64,000 nt of DNA from Cellulosimicrobium cellulans (GCF_024124905.1 NZ_JAMXST010000003.1:620001-684000), one strand, 5' to 3'; counted from the first letter of the stretch, positions 35,446 to 45,090 are shown. A program made the numbers and translations. Notes: generated by a model not told the origin, from the letters alone.

Positions 35446-36783
35446 TCAGTGGGCGGGCGTGCCGTCCGTGACGTCCTCGCGGTCCGCGTTGCGGCGCAGC
35501 GACCGGAGCGCGGCGAGCACGAGCACGACGGCGAGCGCCGCGGCCGCGACGACGACCTCGAACCCGGCGTGCGCGCCGCCCGCGTCGATGCGCGACCCCG
35601 CGACGGACGACCCGATCGACACGCCGACGCCGAGCGACGTGCCGACCCAGGCGAGGCCCTCGGTGAGCTGGTTCGGCGCGACGAGGTTCTGGACGAGGTT
35701 GTTGCCGTTGATGAGCGTGGGCGCGATGGCGAACCCGGTCACGAACATCACCGCGGCGAGGACCGGGATCGAGGTGACGAAGAAGAACAGCGAGACACCC
35801 GCGGCGAGCGCGACGATCCCGATGACAAACCGGCGCCACAGCGGCGACACCCAGTGCCGCGCGCCGTACACGAGGCCGGAGATGAGCGAGCCCATGGCGA
35901 AGACGGCGAGGATCAGCCCGGCCGCGCCCTTCTGCCCCTGCTCCTCGGCGAACGCGATGGTCGACACGTCGGTCGCGCCGAACACGATGCCCATCGCCAC
36001 GAAGATCACGGCGAGCACGATCATCCCGGCCGACCGCATCGCGGAGCGCTGCTTCACGCCGGGCTCCGGGACCACGACCGGCGGCTCAGTCGCGCGCTGC
36101 GACAGGAACCAGAGCCCGCCGACGACCGCCGCGACGAGCGGCACGAGAAGCCCCGCGGACGGCGACACGCTCGTCGCGAGCACGGTCGCGAGCACCGGGC
36201 CGACGACGAACACGAGCTCGTCGAGCGCCGACTCGAGCGAGTAGGCGGTGTGCAGGCGACGCGCGTCGGGCACCGTGTGGGTCCAGCGCGCGCGGACCAT
36301 CGACCCGTACGACCCCTGCGTCGCGCCGGCGAGCGCCGCGAACGCGTAGAGCGTCCACTCGGGCGCGCGCAGCACCGCGCACAGGATGAGCCCGCCCAGG
36401 CCGACCGTCGCGGCCGCCAGCATCGGCAGCATGACGGCGCGCTGGCCGGTCCGGTCCACCAGCCGCGCGATCTGCGGCGACACGATCGCCTGCGCGACGA
36501 CGAGCGCCGCCGCGACCCGGCCCGCGAGCGCGTACTCGCCGTAGATGCCCTGGATCATGAGGATCGTGCCGATGCCGACCATCGACATCGGCAGGCGCGC
36601 CACGAGCGCCGCGGCGGAGAACCGCCACGCGCCGGGCAGCGCGAGCACGGCGCGGTAGGGGTTCCGGGACGTCGTCCCGGCCTCCGCGGGGGTGCCCGAC
36701 GTCGTCCCGTCGGTCGTCAGGTCGTCCCGCCGGTGCTCGGGGTGCTCGGGGTCGTCAGCGCGCGACGGAGAATCCTGGACCAC
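35446..36783 (-). CDS. MFS transporter
   Basis: A protein of about 445 residues with twelve predicted helices from about residue 50. The first 40 residues are polar and charged and should be cytoplasmic. Motifs such as RLVDRTGQRAVML after helix 2 are typical of MFS proteins; the branch includes predicted drug or metabolite exporters. The substrate is unknown. The GTG at 36783 is the most likely start, though the polar N-terminus makes this uncertain. Confidence 0.8.
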   Translation of the reverse strand: MVQDSPSRADDPEHPEHRRDDLTTDGTTSGTPAEAGTTSRNPYRAVLALPGAWRFSAAALVARLPMSMVGIGTILMIQGIYGEYALAGRVAAALVVAQAIVSPQIARLVDRTGQRAVMLPMLAAATVGLGGLILCAVLRAPEWTLYAFAALAGATQGSYGSMVRARWTHTVPDARRLHTAYSLESALDELVFVVGPVLATVLATSVSPSAGLLVPLVAAVVGGLWFLSQRATEPPVVVPEPGVKQRSAMRSAGMIVLAVIFVAMGIVFGATDVSTIAFAEEQGQKGAAGLILAVFAMGSLISGLVYGARHWVSPLWRRFVIGIVALAAGVSLFFFVTSIPVLAAVMFVTGFAIAPTLINGNNLVQNLVAPNQLTEGLAWVGTSLGVGVSIGSSVAGSRIDAGGAHAGFEVVVAAAALAVVLVLAALRSLRRNADREDVTDGTPAH

Positions 36784-36923
36784 CGTCCCAGTGTCGCACC
36801 CGGAAGCCGCCCGCCCGGTAGCGATTTCGCGGCTCGCGGCCGGACGTGACGACCGTCTCGCCACGTGGCCAGTCCGGCGCGCGCCGGTTGTCCGCCGGCC
36901 GTGCGGCGGCGACGATGGGCGCC

Positions 36924-37229
36924 ATGACCGACAGCCCCGCACCCCGCGCCACGACCGTCACCGTCACCGACGAGGGCGACCGCTTCGAGGCCCGCACCGA
37001 CGACGGCGTCGTCGCCGGGTTCGCCGCCTACGTCCGCGAGCCGGGGAAGGTGATCTTCACGCGCACCGAGGTCGACCCCGCGTTCGAGGGCCAGGGCGTC
37101 GGCTCCGCGCTCGCCGTCGGTGCGCTCGACCAGGTCCGGGCGTCGGGGGAGCGCGTCGTCCCGCTGTGCCCGTTCATCCGCGCGTACATCGAGCGCCACC
37201 CGGACTACGCGGACCTCACGCAGCGGTGA
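36924..37229 (+). CDS. GNAT-type N-acetyltransferase, YjdJ-like
   Basis: A 101-residue compact acetyltransferase-like protein of COG2388. The acetyl-CoA loop is VDPAFEGQGVGSALAVGALD (about 56-75), and the family ending CPFIRAYIERHPDYADL is present. The acceptor is unknown. The ATG at 36924 gives the usual length; an ATG at 36915 is in frame. Confidence 0.87.
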   Translation: MTDSPAPRATTVTVTDEGDRFEARTDDGVVAGFAAYVREPGKVIFTRTEVDPAFEGQGVGSALAVGALDQVRASGERVVPLCPFIRAYIERHPDYADLTQR

Positions 37230-37272
37230 GGCGACACCCGGCGGCGGTGCGACGCTCGCCGGTGAGACGACG

Positions 37273-37304
37273 GAGCGCCCCGGTCCCGAGGGACCAGGGC
37301 GCTC
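37273..37304. terminator. hairpin between convergent genes
   Basis: A 14-bp stem with one mismatch (37273-37286 with 37291-37304) and a 4-nt loop lies between the acetyltransferase and lipoprotein gene ends. Confidence 0.65.
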
Positions 37305-37340
37305 GCGCGCGGCAGCGAACCGGCGAGGGTTCGCCAGGGG

Positions 37341-38069
37341 TCACGAGATGGTGCCGGTCCCCTCGCCCTCCATGCGCTCGTCGTGCAGCAGCTCGCCCTC
37401 GGCGTCGACCGGGACGATCGTGCCGTCGAACGTGATGGGCGAGCCCGGCTGGTAGCGGAAGTTCGTCGCGTACGAGTAGGACTGGCCGGTGCCGAACGTG
37501 TAGACGGTCGGCTCGCGGTACGCGCCCGGCGCCATGCCGTCGTCGTTCACGCCCTGCGCCTCGTACAGCTCGTCGTCGACGATGGTGTCCATGCCCTGCA
37601 TGTACGGCCAGTCGTCGTAGCGCTCGTCGATGCTCACGAGGCTCGAGCCGAGGTCGATCGGCGCGCCCTCGTTCGTGATGACGTAGTTGACGAAGACGAT
37701 GTCGTCGCCCTCGGCGATGATCGGCAGGTTGTTCTCCGGGTCGACGAACAGGCCGTCCTTCGTCGCCTGCGTGACGCCCACCTGGTAGACGTCGACGCGC
37801 ACGTCGCCCACGTTGAAGGTCGAGATCTGCTCGCCCGGGGTCGTGACGGGGTTCGCCCAGTCGGGCAGCTCGCCGCTCGAGCCGGTCTCCTCCGCCGCGG
37901 CGTCGTCGACCTCCTCCGCGTCGTCGACCGGCGCGGTCTCCTCGGCGGACGTCTCGTCCGGCGTCGGCGTCTCGGGCGTGTCGCCGCCGACGTTGATGGT
38001 GCACGCGGTGAGGCCGAGCGCGAGCGCGGCGGCGACGGTCAGACGTGCGGCGGAACGGACGGGACGCAT
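37341..38069 (-). CDS. predicted lipoprotein
   Basis: A 242-residue exported lipoprotein. The signal peptide ends in the lipobox LTAC with the lipidated Cys at 23. Residues 30-70 are acidic and Pro/Thr/Glu-rich, a typical linker from the membrane. The remaining 170 residues form one soluble domain containing VFVNYVITNEGAPIDLGSSL, which resembles DUF4352-like immunoglobulin-type folds. The role is unknown. Confidence 0.8.
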   Translation of the reverse strand: MRPVRSAARLTVAAALALGLTACTINVGGDTPETPTPDETSAEETAPVDDAEEVDDAAAEETGSSGELPDWANPVTTPGEQISTFNVGDVRVDVYQVGVTQATKDGLFVDPENNLPIIAEGDDIVFVNYVITNEGAPIDLGSSLVSIDERYDDWPYMQGMDTIVDDELYEAQGVNDDGMAPGAYREPTVYTFGTGQSYSYATNFRYQPGSPITFDGTIVPVDAEGELLHDERMEGEGTGTIS

Positions 38070-38297
38070 GGTGAGCTCCGGGTGTCGGGGAGAGGTGCCG
38101 GACGGACCTTACCCACAGACGAGCGCGCGCTTCGATGGGGAGCGGTGCCCATGAGACGGCCCGGGACCTTCGCCTGTTGCGCCGCGGCCGGGGCGCGAGG
38201 ACCCTTCCCCTATGCCTCGCCGCTCCTTCTCCCCGGCCCCTCCCGCGTGCGCGGACCTGCGCGTTCGCCCCGCGACCTCCGCACCGTGGGGGTGCGC

Positions 38298-40202
38298 GTG
38301 AGTGCCCTGCGGGTCGAGCGCGCCGACGTCGTCGTCGTGGGTGGCGGTGGCGCAGGTCTCAGTGCCGCGCTCGCGATCGCGGAGGCCGCGGGCCAGGACG
38401 ACCGCCGCTCGCCCGTCGTCGCGCTCGTCTCGAAGGTCTACCCGATGCGCTCGCACACCGTCGCCGCGGAGGGCGGGGCCGCGGGCGTCGTGGGCGACGA
38501 CGACTCGCTCGAGCAGCACGTCGCCGACACCCTCGCCGGCGGCGCGGGGCTGTGCGAGGAGGAGTCCGTCCGGTTCGTCGTCGAGCGCGCGGCGGGCGAG
38601 CTGTACCGCCTGGAGCGCTGGGGCCTGCCGTGGTCGCGCACGGACGACGGCGACGTGGCCGTCCGCCGGTTCGGCGGCATGAGCCGGGCGCGCACCTGGT
38701 TCGCGGCCGACAAGACCGGCTTCCACCTGCTCCACACCCTGTTCCAGACGTCGCTGCGGTACTCGAGCGCGGACGGCCCGGTCCGCCGGTACGACGAGCA
38801 CCACGTGCTCGACCTCGTGGTCGACGACCCGGACGGGCCGGACGCGCGGGTGCGCGGCGTCGTCGTGCACGACCAGCACCGCGGCGAGCCGCTGCTCCTG
38901 GAGGCGCCCGCGGTGGTCCTCGCGACGGGCGGCTCGGCGCGCGCGTGGGGGACCAGCACGAACGCGGGCATCTGCACGGGCGACGGCACCGCGATGGCGC
39001 TGCGGGCGGGCGTGCCGCTGCGCGACATGGAGTTCCTCCAGTTCCACCCGACCGGCCTGCCGGGCAGCGGCATCCTGCTCACGGAGGCCGCCCGCGGCGA
39101 GGGCGGCGTGCTGCTCGACGCCGAGGGCCGCCGCTACCTCGCCGACTACGGGCTCGGCCCGGAGACGCCCGTCGGGGCGCCGGTGCCGCGCACCATGGAG
39201 CTCGGGCCGCGCGACCGGCTCTCGCAGGCGTTCTGGCACGCCGACCGCGACGGGCGCACGATCCCGACGCCCGACGGCGGCGTCGTCCTGCTCGACCTGC
39301 GCCACCTCGGCAAGGAGCGCCTCGCCGAGCGGCTGCCCCTGGTGACCGGCCTCGCCCGGCAGTTCGCGGGCGTCGACCCGGCGACCGAGCCCGTCCCCGT
39401 CCGCCCGACGGCGCACTACACGATGGGCGGCATCCGCACCGACGTGCGCGGCACGACCGCCGTCGCCGGGCTGTTCGCCGCGGGGGAGTGCGCGTCCACG
39501 GGTCTGCACGGCGCCAACCGGCTCGGGTCCAACTCGCTCGTCGAGACCCTCGTCGTCGGGCGCGCGGCGGGCGAGGCGGCGCTCGCGTGGGCGCGGTCGG
39601 TCGGGCACCCGGGGGCCGACAGCGGCGCGGCGGGTGCCGGGGCCGGCGTCGGTCCGGCGTCGGCGGACGGGGCGGTGGTCGACCGCGCCGCCGAGATCGC
39701 CGACGGCTACCTTGCGATGCGGGGCCGCGGGACCGAGCCGCCCGCCGCGATCCGGGCCGAGCTCGGGCGCGTCCTCGACGCCGACGCCGGGATCTACCGT
39801 GACGCCGACGGGCTGCGGCGGGCGCTCGCGGCGGTCGAGGACCTCCGCGCCCGGTACGCCGACGTGCGCGTCGCCGACACGAGCGCCGTGCTCAACACCG
39901 ACTGGGCGACGACCGTCGAGCTCGGCGCGACCCTGCTCGTCGCGCACGCGACCGTCGCCGCCGCGCTCGCGCGCGAGGAGTCCCGCGGCGCCCACCAGCG
40001 CCTCGACTTCCCGGAGCGCGAGCCGGTGGCACACCACTCGGAGGCCCGGCTGGGCGTGGACGGCACGCTGGAGGTAGAGCACGTCCCCGTGGGTGCGGTC
40101 GCCGCGCCCCACCCCGTGGGCGCCGAACACGACCTGAGGGTCGGAAAGAGCCCGACAACGACCCCCATGTCGTTCTCGGCGGACGAGGGGGCGGGGTTGT
40201 GA
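38298..40202 (+). CDS. frdA: fumarate reductase flavoprotein subunit (FrdA type)
   Basis: A flavoprotein of about 634 residues. It has the FAD motif VVVVGGGGAGLSAALAIAEA (about 11-30), the covalent-FAD His in RSHTVAAEGGAA, catalytic segments DMEFLQFHPTGLPGSGIL and RPTAHYTMGGI, and LHGANRLGSNSLVETLVVGR. RSHTVAAEGG, RTWFAADKTGFH and LDLRHLGKERL match E. coli FrdA better than SdhA. It reduces fumarate or oxidises succinate with FrdB, which follows with a GTGA overlap. The GTG at 38298 is chosen; GTGs at 38286 and 38292 are in frame. No membrane anchor genes are visible. Confidence 0.9.
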   Translation: MSALRVERADVVVVGGGGAGLSAALAIAEAAGQDDRRSPVVALVSKVYPMRSHTVAAEGGAAGVVGDDDSLEQHVADTLAGGAGLCEEESVRFVVERAAGELYRLERWGLPWSRTDDGDVAVRRFGGMSRARTWFAADKTGFHLLHTLFQTSLRYSSADGPVRRYDEHHVLDLVVDDPDGPDARVRGVVVHDQHRGEPLLLEAPAVVLATGGSARAWGTSTNAGICTGDGTAMALRAGVPLRDMEFLQFHPTGLPGSGILLTEAARGEGGVLLDAEGRRYLADYGLGPETPVGAPVPRTMELGPRDRLSQAFWHADRDGRTIPTPDGGVVLLDLRHLGKERLAERLPLVTGLARQFAGVDPATEPVPVRPTAHYTMGGIRTDVRGTTAVAGLFAAGECASTGLHGANRLGSNSLVETLVVGRAAGEAALAWARSVGHPGADSGAAGAGAGVGPASADGAVVDRAAEIADGYLAMRGRGTEPPAAIRAELGRVLDADAGIYRDADGLRRALAAVEDLRARYADVRVADTSAVLNTDWATTVELGATLLVAHATVAAALAREESRGAHQRLDFPEREPVAHHSEARLGVDGTLEVEHVPVGAVAAPHPVGAEHDLRVGKSPTTTPMSFSADEGAGL

Positions 40203-41101
40203 GCGAGGCAGAGTCGCCGGTCGAGGGGCGCAGGGTGCGGCTGGAGGTCGCGCGGACGTCGCCCGACGGCGCGGGCACCGGGCGGCGGGACGTGTTCGAC
40301 GTGCCCTACGACGACCGCACCTCCGTGCTCGACGCGCTCCAGTGGGTCAAGGACCACGCCGACCCCACGCTGACGTTCCGGTGGTCGTGCAAGATGGCCG
40401 TCTGCGGGAGCTGCGGCGTCATGGTCAACGGCCGCCCGGTGCTCGGCTGCGAGACGTTCGTGCGCGGCTACCGCACGTCCGGCCTCGTCGTCGAGCCGCT
40501 CGCGCACGCCGAGGTGCTGCGCGACCTCGTCGTCGACACCGACACGTTCCTCGGCAAGCTCGCCTCCGTGCAGCCCTGGCTCGTGCCCGACGGCGCCACG
40601 CGCCTCCCGCTCGTCGACCCGCCCTCGGGCGCAGCCGGGGCGGGGGCCGGGGCCGCCGGAGCGGGGGTCGGCGTCGGGGTCGAGGTGGGCGAGGGCGTCG
40701 ACGGCTCGCGGACGCCGGACGGTGGGGACGTGCTGCGGGCGGTCGGGCCGGCGTCGGGTCACCGGCAGACGCCGGGCGAGCTCGCCGCGTTCAAGGGCTT
40801 CGCCGAGTGCATCGACTGCATGCTCTGCTACGCCGCGTGCCCGCAGCTCGACGTCGCGCCCGACTTCCTCGGCCCGGCCGTCGTCGCGACAGCGCGCCGC
40901 TGGGACGAGGACTCGCGCGACGCGGGCGAGCTCGACCGCGCCGACGTGCTCGACACCGAGTTCGGCGTCTGGCCGTGCATCCAGGTCGGCGCGTGCACGC
41001 AGGTCTGCCCCAAGGGCGTCGACCCCGCCCGCGCGCTCCGCGACGCCCAGCGCGTCGCGACGGACACGTGGGACGCGCGCGAACGCCGTCGCGCGACCTA
41101 G
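40199..41101 (+). CDS. frdB: fumarate reductase/succinate dehydrogenase iron-sulfur subunit
   Basis: A 300-residue iron-sulfur protein. The [2Fe-2S] ligands are Cys64, Cys69, Cys72 and Cys84 (RWSCKMAVCGSCG); the [4Fe-4S]/[3Fe-4S] domain has CIDCMLCYAACP (204-215) and CIQVGACTQVCPKG (260-272). Between the two domains (about 143-185) there is an extra Gly/Ala/Val-rich stretch absent from usual FrdB. The GTG overlaps the frdA stop. No frdC or frdD follows before the convergent pgm gene. Confidence 0.9.
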   Translation: MSEAESPVEGRRVRLEVARTSPDGAGTGRRDVFDVPYDDRTSVLDALQWVKDHADPTLTFRWSCKMAVCGSCGVMVNGRPVLGCETFVRGYRTSGLVVEPLAHAEVLRDLVVDTDTFLGKLASVQPWLVPDGATRLPLVDPPSGAAGAGAGAAGAGVGVGVEVGEGVDGSRTPDGGDVLRAVGPASGHRQTPGELAAFKGFAECIDCMLCYAACPQLDVAPDFLGPAVVATARRWDEDSRDAGELDRADVLDTEFGVWPCIQVGACTQVCPKGVDPARALRDAQRVATDTWDARERRRAT

Positions 41102-41109
41102 CCCCCTCG

Positions 41110-41169
41110 CGAGGTAGAGCCCTGGTCCCGCGAGGTAGAGGCGTGGTCGTGACCACGCCTCTACCTCGG
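41110..41169. repeat. CTCTACCTCG repeat cluster forming a hairpin after pgm
   Basis: Three units of the 21-bp motif GGACCNNNNCTCTACCTCG lie here, two inverted (41110-41130, 41131-41151) and one direct (41151-41169). The last two make an 18-bp perfect inverted repeat (41131-41148 with 41151-41168), suitable as a two-way terminator between frdB and pgm. The same motif recurs five times at 42922-43026. Confidence 0.85.
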
Positions 41170-41177
41170 CGGGGTCG

Positions 41178-42872
41178 TCAGCTCCCGAGAGCCGCGGAGA
41201 CGACGTCCTTCGCCTCGGCCTGGACCTGGGTCAGGTGCTCGGCGGAGACGAACGACTCGGCGTAGATCTTGTAGACGTTCTCCGTGCCCGACGGCCGGGC
41301 CGCGAACCACGCGTTCTCGGTCGTCACCTTGAGCCCGCCGATCGGGGCGTCGTTGCCGGGCGCGTTCGTGAGCTTCGCGGTGATCGGCTCGCCCGCGAGC
41401 TCGGTCGCGGTGACCTGCTCGGGCGAGAGCTTGCCGAGCGTGGCCTTCTCCTCGAGCGTGGCGGGCGCGTCGACGCGCGCGTACCAGGACTCGCCGTAGC
41501 GCTCGACGAGGTCGCGGTGGTGCTCGGACGGCGTGCGACCCGTCGTCGCGATGATCTCCGACGCGAGCAGTGCGAGGAGGAGGCCGTCCTTGTCGGTCGA
41601 CCAGACGCGGCCGTCCTTGCGCAGGAACGACGCCCCGGCGGACTCCTCGCCGCCGAACCCGACGGTCCCGTCGAGCAGGCCGGGCACGAACCACTTGAAC
41701 CCGACCGGCACCTCGACGAGGCGCCGCCCGAGGCCGCCCGCGACCCGGTCGATGAGCGCGGACGACACGAGCGTCTTGCCGATCGCGGCGTCGTCGCGCC
41801 AGCCCTCGCGCGCGCCGCCGTAGAGGTACTGGATCGCGACGGCGAGGTAGTGGTTGGGGTTCATGAGCCCGGCGTCGGGCGTGACGATCCCGTGGCGGTC
41901 GGAGTCGGCGTCGTTCCCGGTCGCGACGTCGAACGGCGCGCCGCCCTCGGCGTCGCCGGAGTCGCCGGTCATCCCCGCGACGAGCGACGCCATCGCGTAC
42001 GGCGACGAGCAGTCCATGCGGATCTTGCCGTCCCAGTCGAGCGTCATGAACGCCCAGCGCGGGTCGACCTGCGGGTTGACGACCGTGAGGTCGAGCCCGT
42101 ACCGCTCGCCGATCTCGCCCCAGTACTCGACCGACGCGCCGCCCAGCGGGTCGGCGCCGATCCGCACGCCGGAGTCGCGGATCGCGTCGAGGTCGAGGAC
42201 GTTCGCCAGGTCGTCGACGTACGTGGTGAGGAAGTCGTGCTTGTGCACGTGCTCGGACGTGAGCGCCTGGGTCAGCGGCACGCGCGGCACGCTGCCGACG
42301 CCGGTGCGCAGGATCTCGTTGGCGCGGTCCGCGATCCAGCCGGTCGCCTCCGAGCCGGCGGGGCCGCCGTGCGGCGGGTTGTACTTGAAGCCGCCGTCGC
42401 GCGGGGGGTTGTGCGACGGCGTCACGACGATCCCGTCCGCCAGCCCGGGCCCGGTGGTGCGGACGCCGTCGACCGTCGTCGCCTCGTTGTGCAGGAGGAT
42501 CGACTGCGAGACGGCGGGGGTGGGGGTGAACGAGTCGCGCGCGTCGACGTAGGTCTGGACGCCCGCGGCGACGAGGACCTCGAGCGCGGTCTGCCACGCG
42601 GGCAGCGACAGCGCGTGCGTGTCGCGCCCGATGAACAGCGGGCCGTCCGTGCCCTGCGAGCGCCGGTACTCGACGATCGCCGCGGTGATCGCGATGATGT
42701 GCGCCTCGTTGAACGCGTGATCGAGGCTCGACCCGCGGTGGCCCGACGTGCCGAACACGACCTTCTGGGCAGGGTCGTCGACGTCGGGGGTGAGGTCGTA
42801 GTAGGCGCCGACCACGGCGTCGACGTCGATGAGGTCGCTGGGCTGGGCGGGGGTGCCGGCGCGGGGATCCAT
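41178..42872 (-). CDS. pgm: alpha-D-glucose phosphate-specific phosphoglucomutase
   Basis: A 564-residue phosphoglucomutase of the E. coli Pgm class, converting glucose 1-phosphate and glucose 6-phosphate. The N-terminal signature is [19 protein letters not shown], the phosphoserine is about 153 in [18 protein letters not shown], and the phosphate-binding end is [17 protein letters not shown]. All parts are present at normal length. It is flanked on both sides by the same 21-bp repeat motif, which may matter for its expression. Confidence 0.96.
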   Translation of the reverse strand: MDPRAGTPAQPSDLIDVDAVVGAYYDLTPDVDDPAQKVVFGTSGHRGSSLDHAFNEAHIIAITAAIVEYRRSQGTDGPLFIGRDTHALSLPAWQTALEVLVAAGVQTYVDARDSFTPTPAVSQSILLHNEATTVDGVRTTGPGLADGIVVTPSHNPPRDGGFKYNPPHGGPAGSEATGWIADRANEILRTGVGSVPRVPLTQALTSEHVHKHDFLTTYVDDLANVLDLDAIRDSGVRIGADPLGGASVEYWGEIGERYGLDLTVVNPQVDPRWAFMTLDWDGKIRMDCSSPYAMASLVAGMTGDSGDAEGGAPFDVATGNDADSDRHGIVTPDAGLMNPNHYLAVAIQYLYGGAREGWRDDAAIGKTLVSSALIDRVAGGLGRRLVEVPVGFKWFVPGLLDGTVGFGGEESAGASFLRKDGRVWSTDKDGLLLALLASEIIATTGRTPSEHHRDLVERYGESWYARVDAPATLEEKATLGKLSPEQVTATELAGEPITAKLTNAPGNDAPIGGLKVTTENAWFAARPSGTENVYKIYAESFVSAEHLTQVQAEAKDVVSAALGS

Positions 42873-42921
42873 GGGTCGATCCTGCCAGGGGTGGCGCCCG
42901 CGCGTCAGCCGCTACCGCGGT

Positions 42922-43026
42922 GCGACCAGACCTCTACCTCGGCGGACCAGACCTCTACCTCGGCGGACCGGGGCTCTACCTCGGCCGACCGGGGCTCTAC
43001 CTCGGCGGACCGGGGCTCTACGTCGG
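42922..43026. repeat. five tandem 21-bp repeats upstream of pgm
   Basis: Five direct units of 21 bp (starts at 42922, 42943, 42964, 42985 and 43006) follow the pattern GGACCNNNNCTCTACCTCG. Units 1-2 share one middle sequence and units 3-5 another. The last unit runs into the end of the TetR gene at 43018. The first ends 50 bp before the pgm start. Confidence 0.92.
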
Positions 43027-43947
43027 CTCGGGGGTGTTCGCGCGGTCGATCGCCATCTCGACGGCGTCGAGGAGGCGGTCGAGGCTCGCGTCGAAGGGGC
43101 CCTGCGGGGCGTCGAACCCGCCCGCGACGTAGACGCGGGTCATGACGGGGTAGCGCTCGACGTCGAACCAGTCCTCCCAGAAGCTGCCGAGCGTCGTCCA
43201 GTACTCGTCGTTGCCGACGCCGGTCGCGTCGCGCTCGGTCCGCTCGGCGATCGTGGCGCGCGCGAGGCCCTGGACGTAGTTGTCGACGAGGCCGAGCGTG
43301 TCGACGACCTGGAGCTCGGAGAGGCCGGTGTCGACGATCGTGCGCAGCCCTGCCTCCTGGGCGTCGAGGACGTGCGGCGCGAGCGGGGCGCGCCACATGT
43401 TGGTCTGCAGGATCCAGGGGTGGCGCAGGTAGAGGTTCCACAGTTCGTGCGCGTACTGCGCCAGCGCGGGCCGCCACGGGGCTCCCGCCGCCGGCAGGTC
43501 GAGCTCGGCGTACGCGCGGTCGATCATGAGGTCGACGAGCTCGGTGCGGCCGGGCACGTAGGTGTACAGCGACATCGCGCCGACCCCGAGCTCGGTCGCG
43601 ACGCGTCGCATGGACAGCGCGTCGAGCCCGCCCTCCTGCGCGACGGCGGTCCCGGCCTTCACGACGTCGTCGAGCGTGAGGCGCGGCTTGCGCCCGCGCG
43701 TCGCGGGCGCGGGCGGGTCCCACAGGAGCGCGAGGCGGCGCGTGATCTCGGGCGTCCGGACGACCTCGGTGAACTGGGCCCGTGCGTGCTCCGCGGCCTG
43801 CACGGCGGAGGCGACCCCGGCGTCCGCGGCCGCGACGACGCCGCGCGGTCGCTCCGGCTCCTCCGGCTCCGGGGGCGCGGGCGAGGTCTGCGGGGTGCCC
43901 GACGGCGCGAGGTCGCCGTCGCGCTCGTCGGTGCGGTCGGTCGTCAC
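43018..43947 (-). CDS. TetR-family regulator with C-terminal TetR_C domain
   Basis: A regulator of about 309 residues, longer than usual. Residues 1-75 are polar and Pro/Glu-rich. The helix-turn-helix (about 95-140) reads GLDALSMRRVATELGVGAMS and LYTYVPGRTELVDLMID. The C-terminal half resembles the TetR_C class often next to drug exporters. GGAGG stands 8 nt before the GTG at 43947. It is divergent from a Drr-type ABC exporter with two matching operators between. Its last codons lie in the 21-bp repeat array. Confidence 0.88.
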   Translation of the reverse strand: MTTDRTDERDGDLAPSGTPQTSPAPPEPEEPERPRGVVAAADAGVASAVQAAEHARAQFTEVVRTPEITRRLALLWDPPAPATRGRKPRLTLDDVVKAGTAVAQEGGLDALSMRRVATELGVGAMSLYTYVPGRTELVDLMIDRAYAELDLPAAGAPWRPALAQYAHELWNLYLRHPWILQTNMWRAPLAPHVLDAQEAGLRTIVDTGLSELQVVDTLGLVDNYVQGLARATIAERTERDATGVGNDEYWTTLGSFWEDWFDVERYPVMTRVYVAGGFDAPQGPFDASLDRLLDAVEMAIDRANTPEPT

Positions 43948-44018
43948 GTGCGTATCCTCCCCGACTTCGGTCGCGTCCCGCCCGGAGGAGCCCGGCGGGA
44001 CAAAGGCTTGCCTGTTCC

Positions 44019-44065
44019 CGTACACCGTATGCTAACGTGGATCGTCAATTTCGGTACGGCGTACG
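44019..44065. promoter_or_regulatory. paired operators between TetR and ABC exporter genes
   Basis: CGTACACCGTATG (44019-44031) and GGTACGGCGTACG (44053-44065) are two near-palindromic 13-mers. They read as the same sequence, CGTAC(A/G)CCGTA(T/C)(G/C), on opposite strands, with centres 34 bp apart. They are likely TetR sites. A TTGCCT (44008-44013) may be the exporter -35; TATGCT (44028-44033) is a possible -10, but the spacing is short. Confidence 0.7.
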
Positions 44066-44079
44066 AAAGGGTGGCTCCG

Positions 44080-45090
44080 GTGATCCGAGCCCGTGGCCTG
44101 ACCAAGACCTTCCATCGCAAGAAAGAGACCGTCGAAGCCGTCAAGGGCATCGACGTCGACGTCCGGGAGGGCGAGCTCGTCGCCTTCCTCGGTCCCAACG
44201 GGGCCGGCAAGTCCACGACCCTGAGGATGCTGACGAGCCTCCTCGAACCGACCGCCGGGACCGCCGAGGTCGCCGGCTACGACGTCGCCCGCGACCCGGC
44301 ACGGGTCCGCTCCCGCATCGGCTTCATCGGCCAGGGCAACGGCGGCGGCTACTCCTACCGCGTGCTCGACGAGCTGCACAACCAGGGCCGGTTCTACGGT
44401 CTGCCGCCCGCCGAGTACGCGCGGCGCGCCGCCGACCTGCTCGCCGCGCTCGACCTCGGCGGGCTCGAGAAGCGCACGGTCCAGTCGCTCTCCGGCGGGC
44501 AGCGGCGTCGGCTCGACGTCGCGCTCGGGCTCATGAACCACCCGCCGCTGCTGTTCCTCGACGAGCCGACGACGGGCCTCGACCCCCACGCCCGCGCCAA
44601 CCTGTGGGAGCACATCGCCGCGATGCGCGAGCGGTACGGCATGACGATCGTGCTCACCACGCACTACCTCGACGAGGCCGACAGCATGGCCGAGCGCGTC
44701 GTCGTCATCGACCACGGCGAGATCATCGCCGACGCCACGCCGGACGCGCTCAAGCACAGCCACGCCGACGACGTCATCACGCTCGCGGTGGTCCCCGCGG
44801 CCGGCGGGAGCAGCGTCCCCGGCGAAGGGCCGGTCGCGGTGCCCGACGTCGTCGGCCGCGTCCGCGCGTCCCTCGCCGAGGACGTGGGTCAGGTCGAGAG
44901 CACGAGCGGCGCCGACGGCGTCGTGTCCGTCCGGATCTCCACGACCCACGGCGCCGACCGGCTGCCCGAGGCCATCGAGGCGCTGCGCGTCGGCGGCCTG
45001 GCCGTCCGCTCGGCCGAGCTCAAGCAGGCGAGCCTCGACGACGTGTTCCTCAACCTCACCGGGCGCAGCCTGCGAGAGGAGGCCGCATGA
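44080..45090 (+). CDS. ABC exporter ATPase, DrrA type
   Basis: An ATPase of about 336 residues. Walker A is FLGPNGAGKSTTLRML, the signature LSGGQRRRLDVALGL, and Walker B LLFLDEPTTGLDP. The C-terminal DUF4162-like part ends LKQASLDDVFLNLTGRSLR, as in daunorubicin-exporter relatives. It powers the permease that follows with an ATGA overlap. AAAGGG (44066-44071) supports the GTG at 44080; a GTG at 44071 is also in frame. The TetR protein opposite should control it. The substrate is unknown. Confidence 0.93.
   Translation: MIRARGLTKTFHRKKETVEAVKGIDVDVREGELVAFLGPNGAGKSTTLRMLTSLLEPTAGTAEVAGYDVARDPARVRSRIGFIGQGNGGGYSYRVLDELHNQGRFYGLPPAEYARRAADLLAALDLGGLEKRTVQSLSGGQRRRLDVALGLMNHPPLLFLDEPTTGLDPHARANLWEHIAAMRERYGMTIVLTTHYLDEADSMAERVVVIDHGEIIADATPDALKHSHADDVITLAVVPAAGGSSVPGEGPVAVPDVVGRVRASLAEDVGQVESTSGADGVVSVRISTTHGADRLPEAIEALRVGGLAVRSAELKQASLDDVFLNLTGRSLREEAA

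Noticed and set aside
42922-43026. CRISPR array
   Set aside because: The units are contiguous with no spacers, and no cas genes are nearby.
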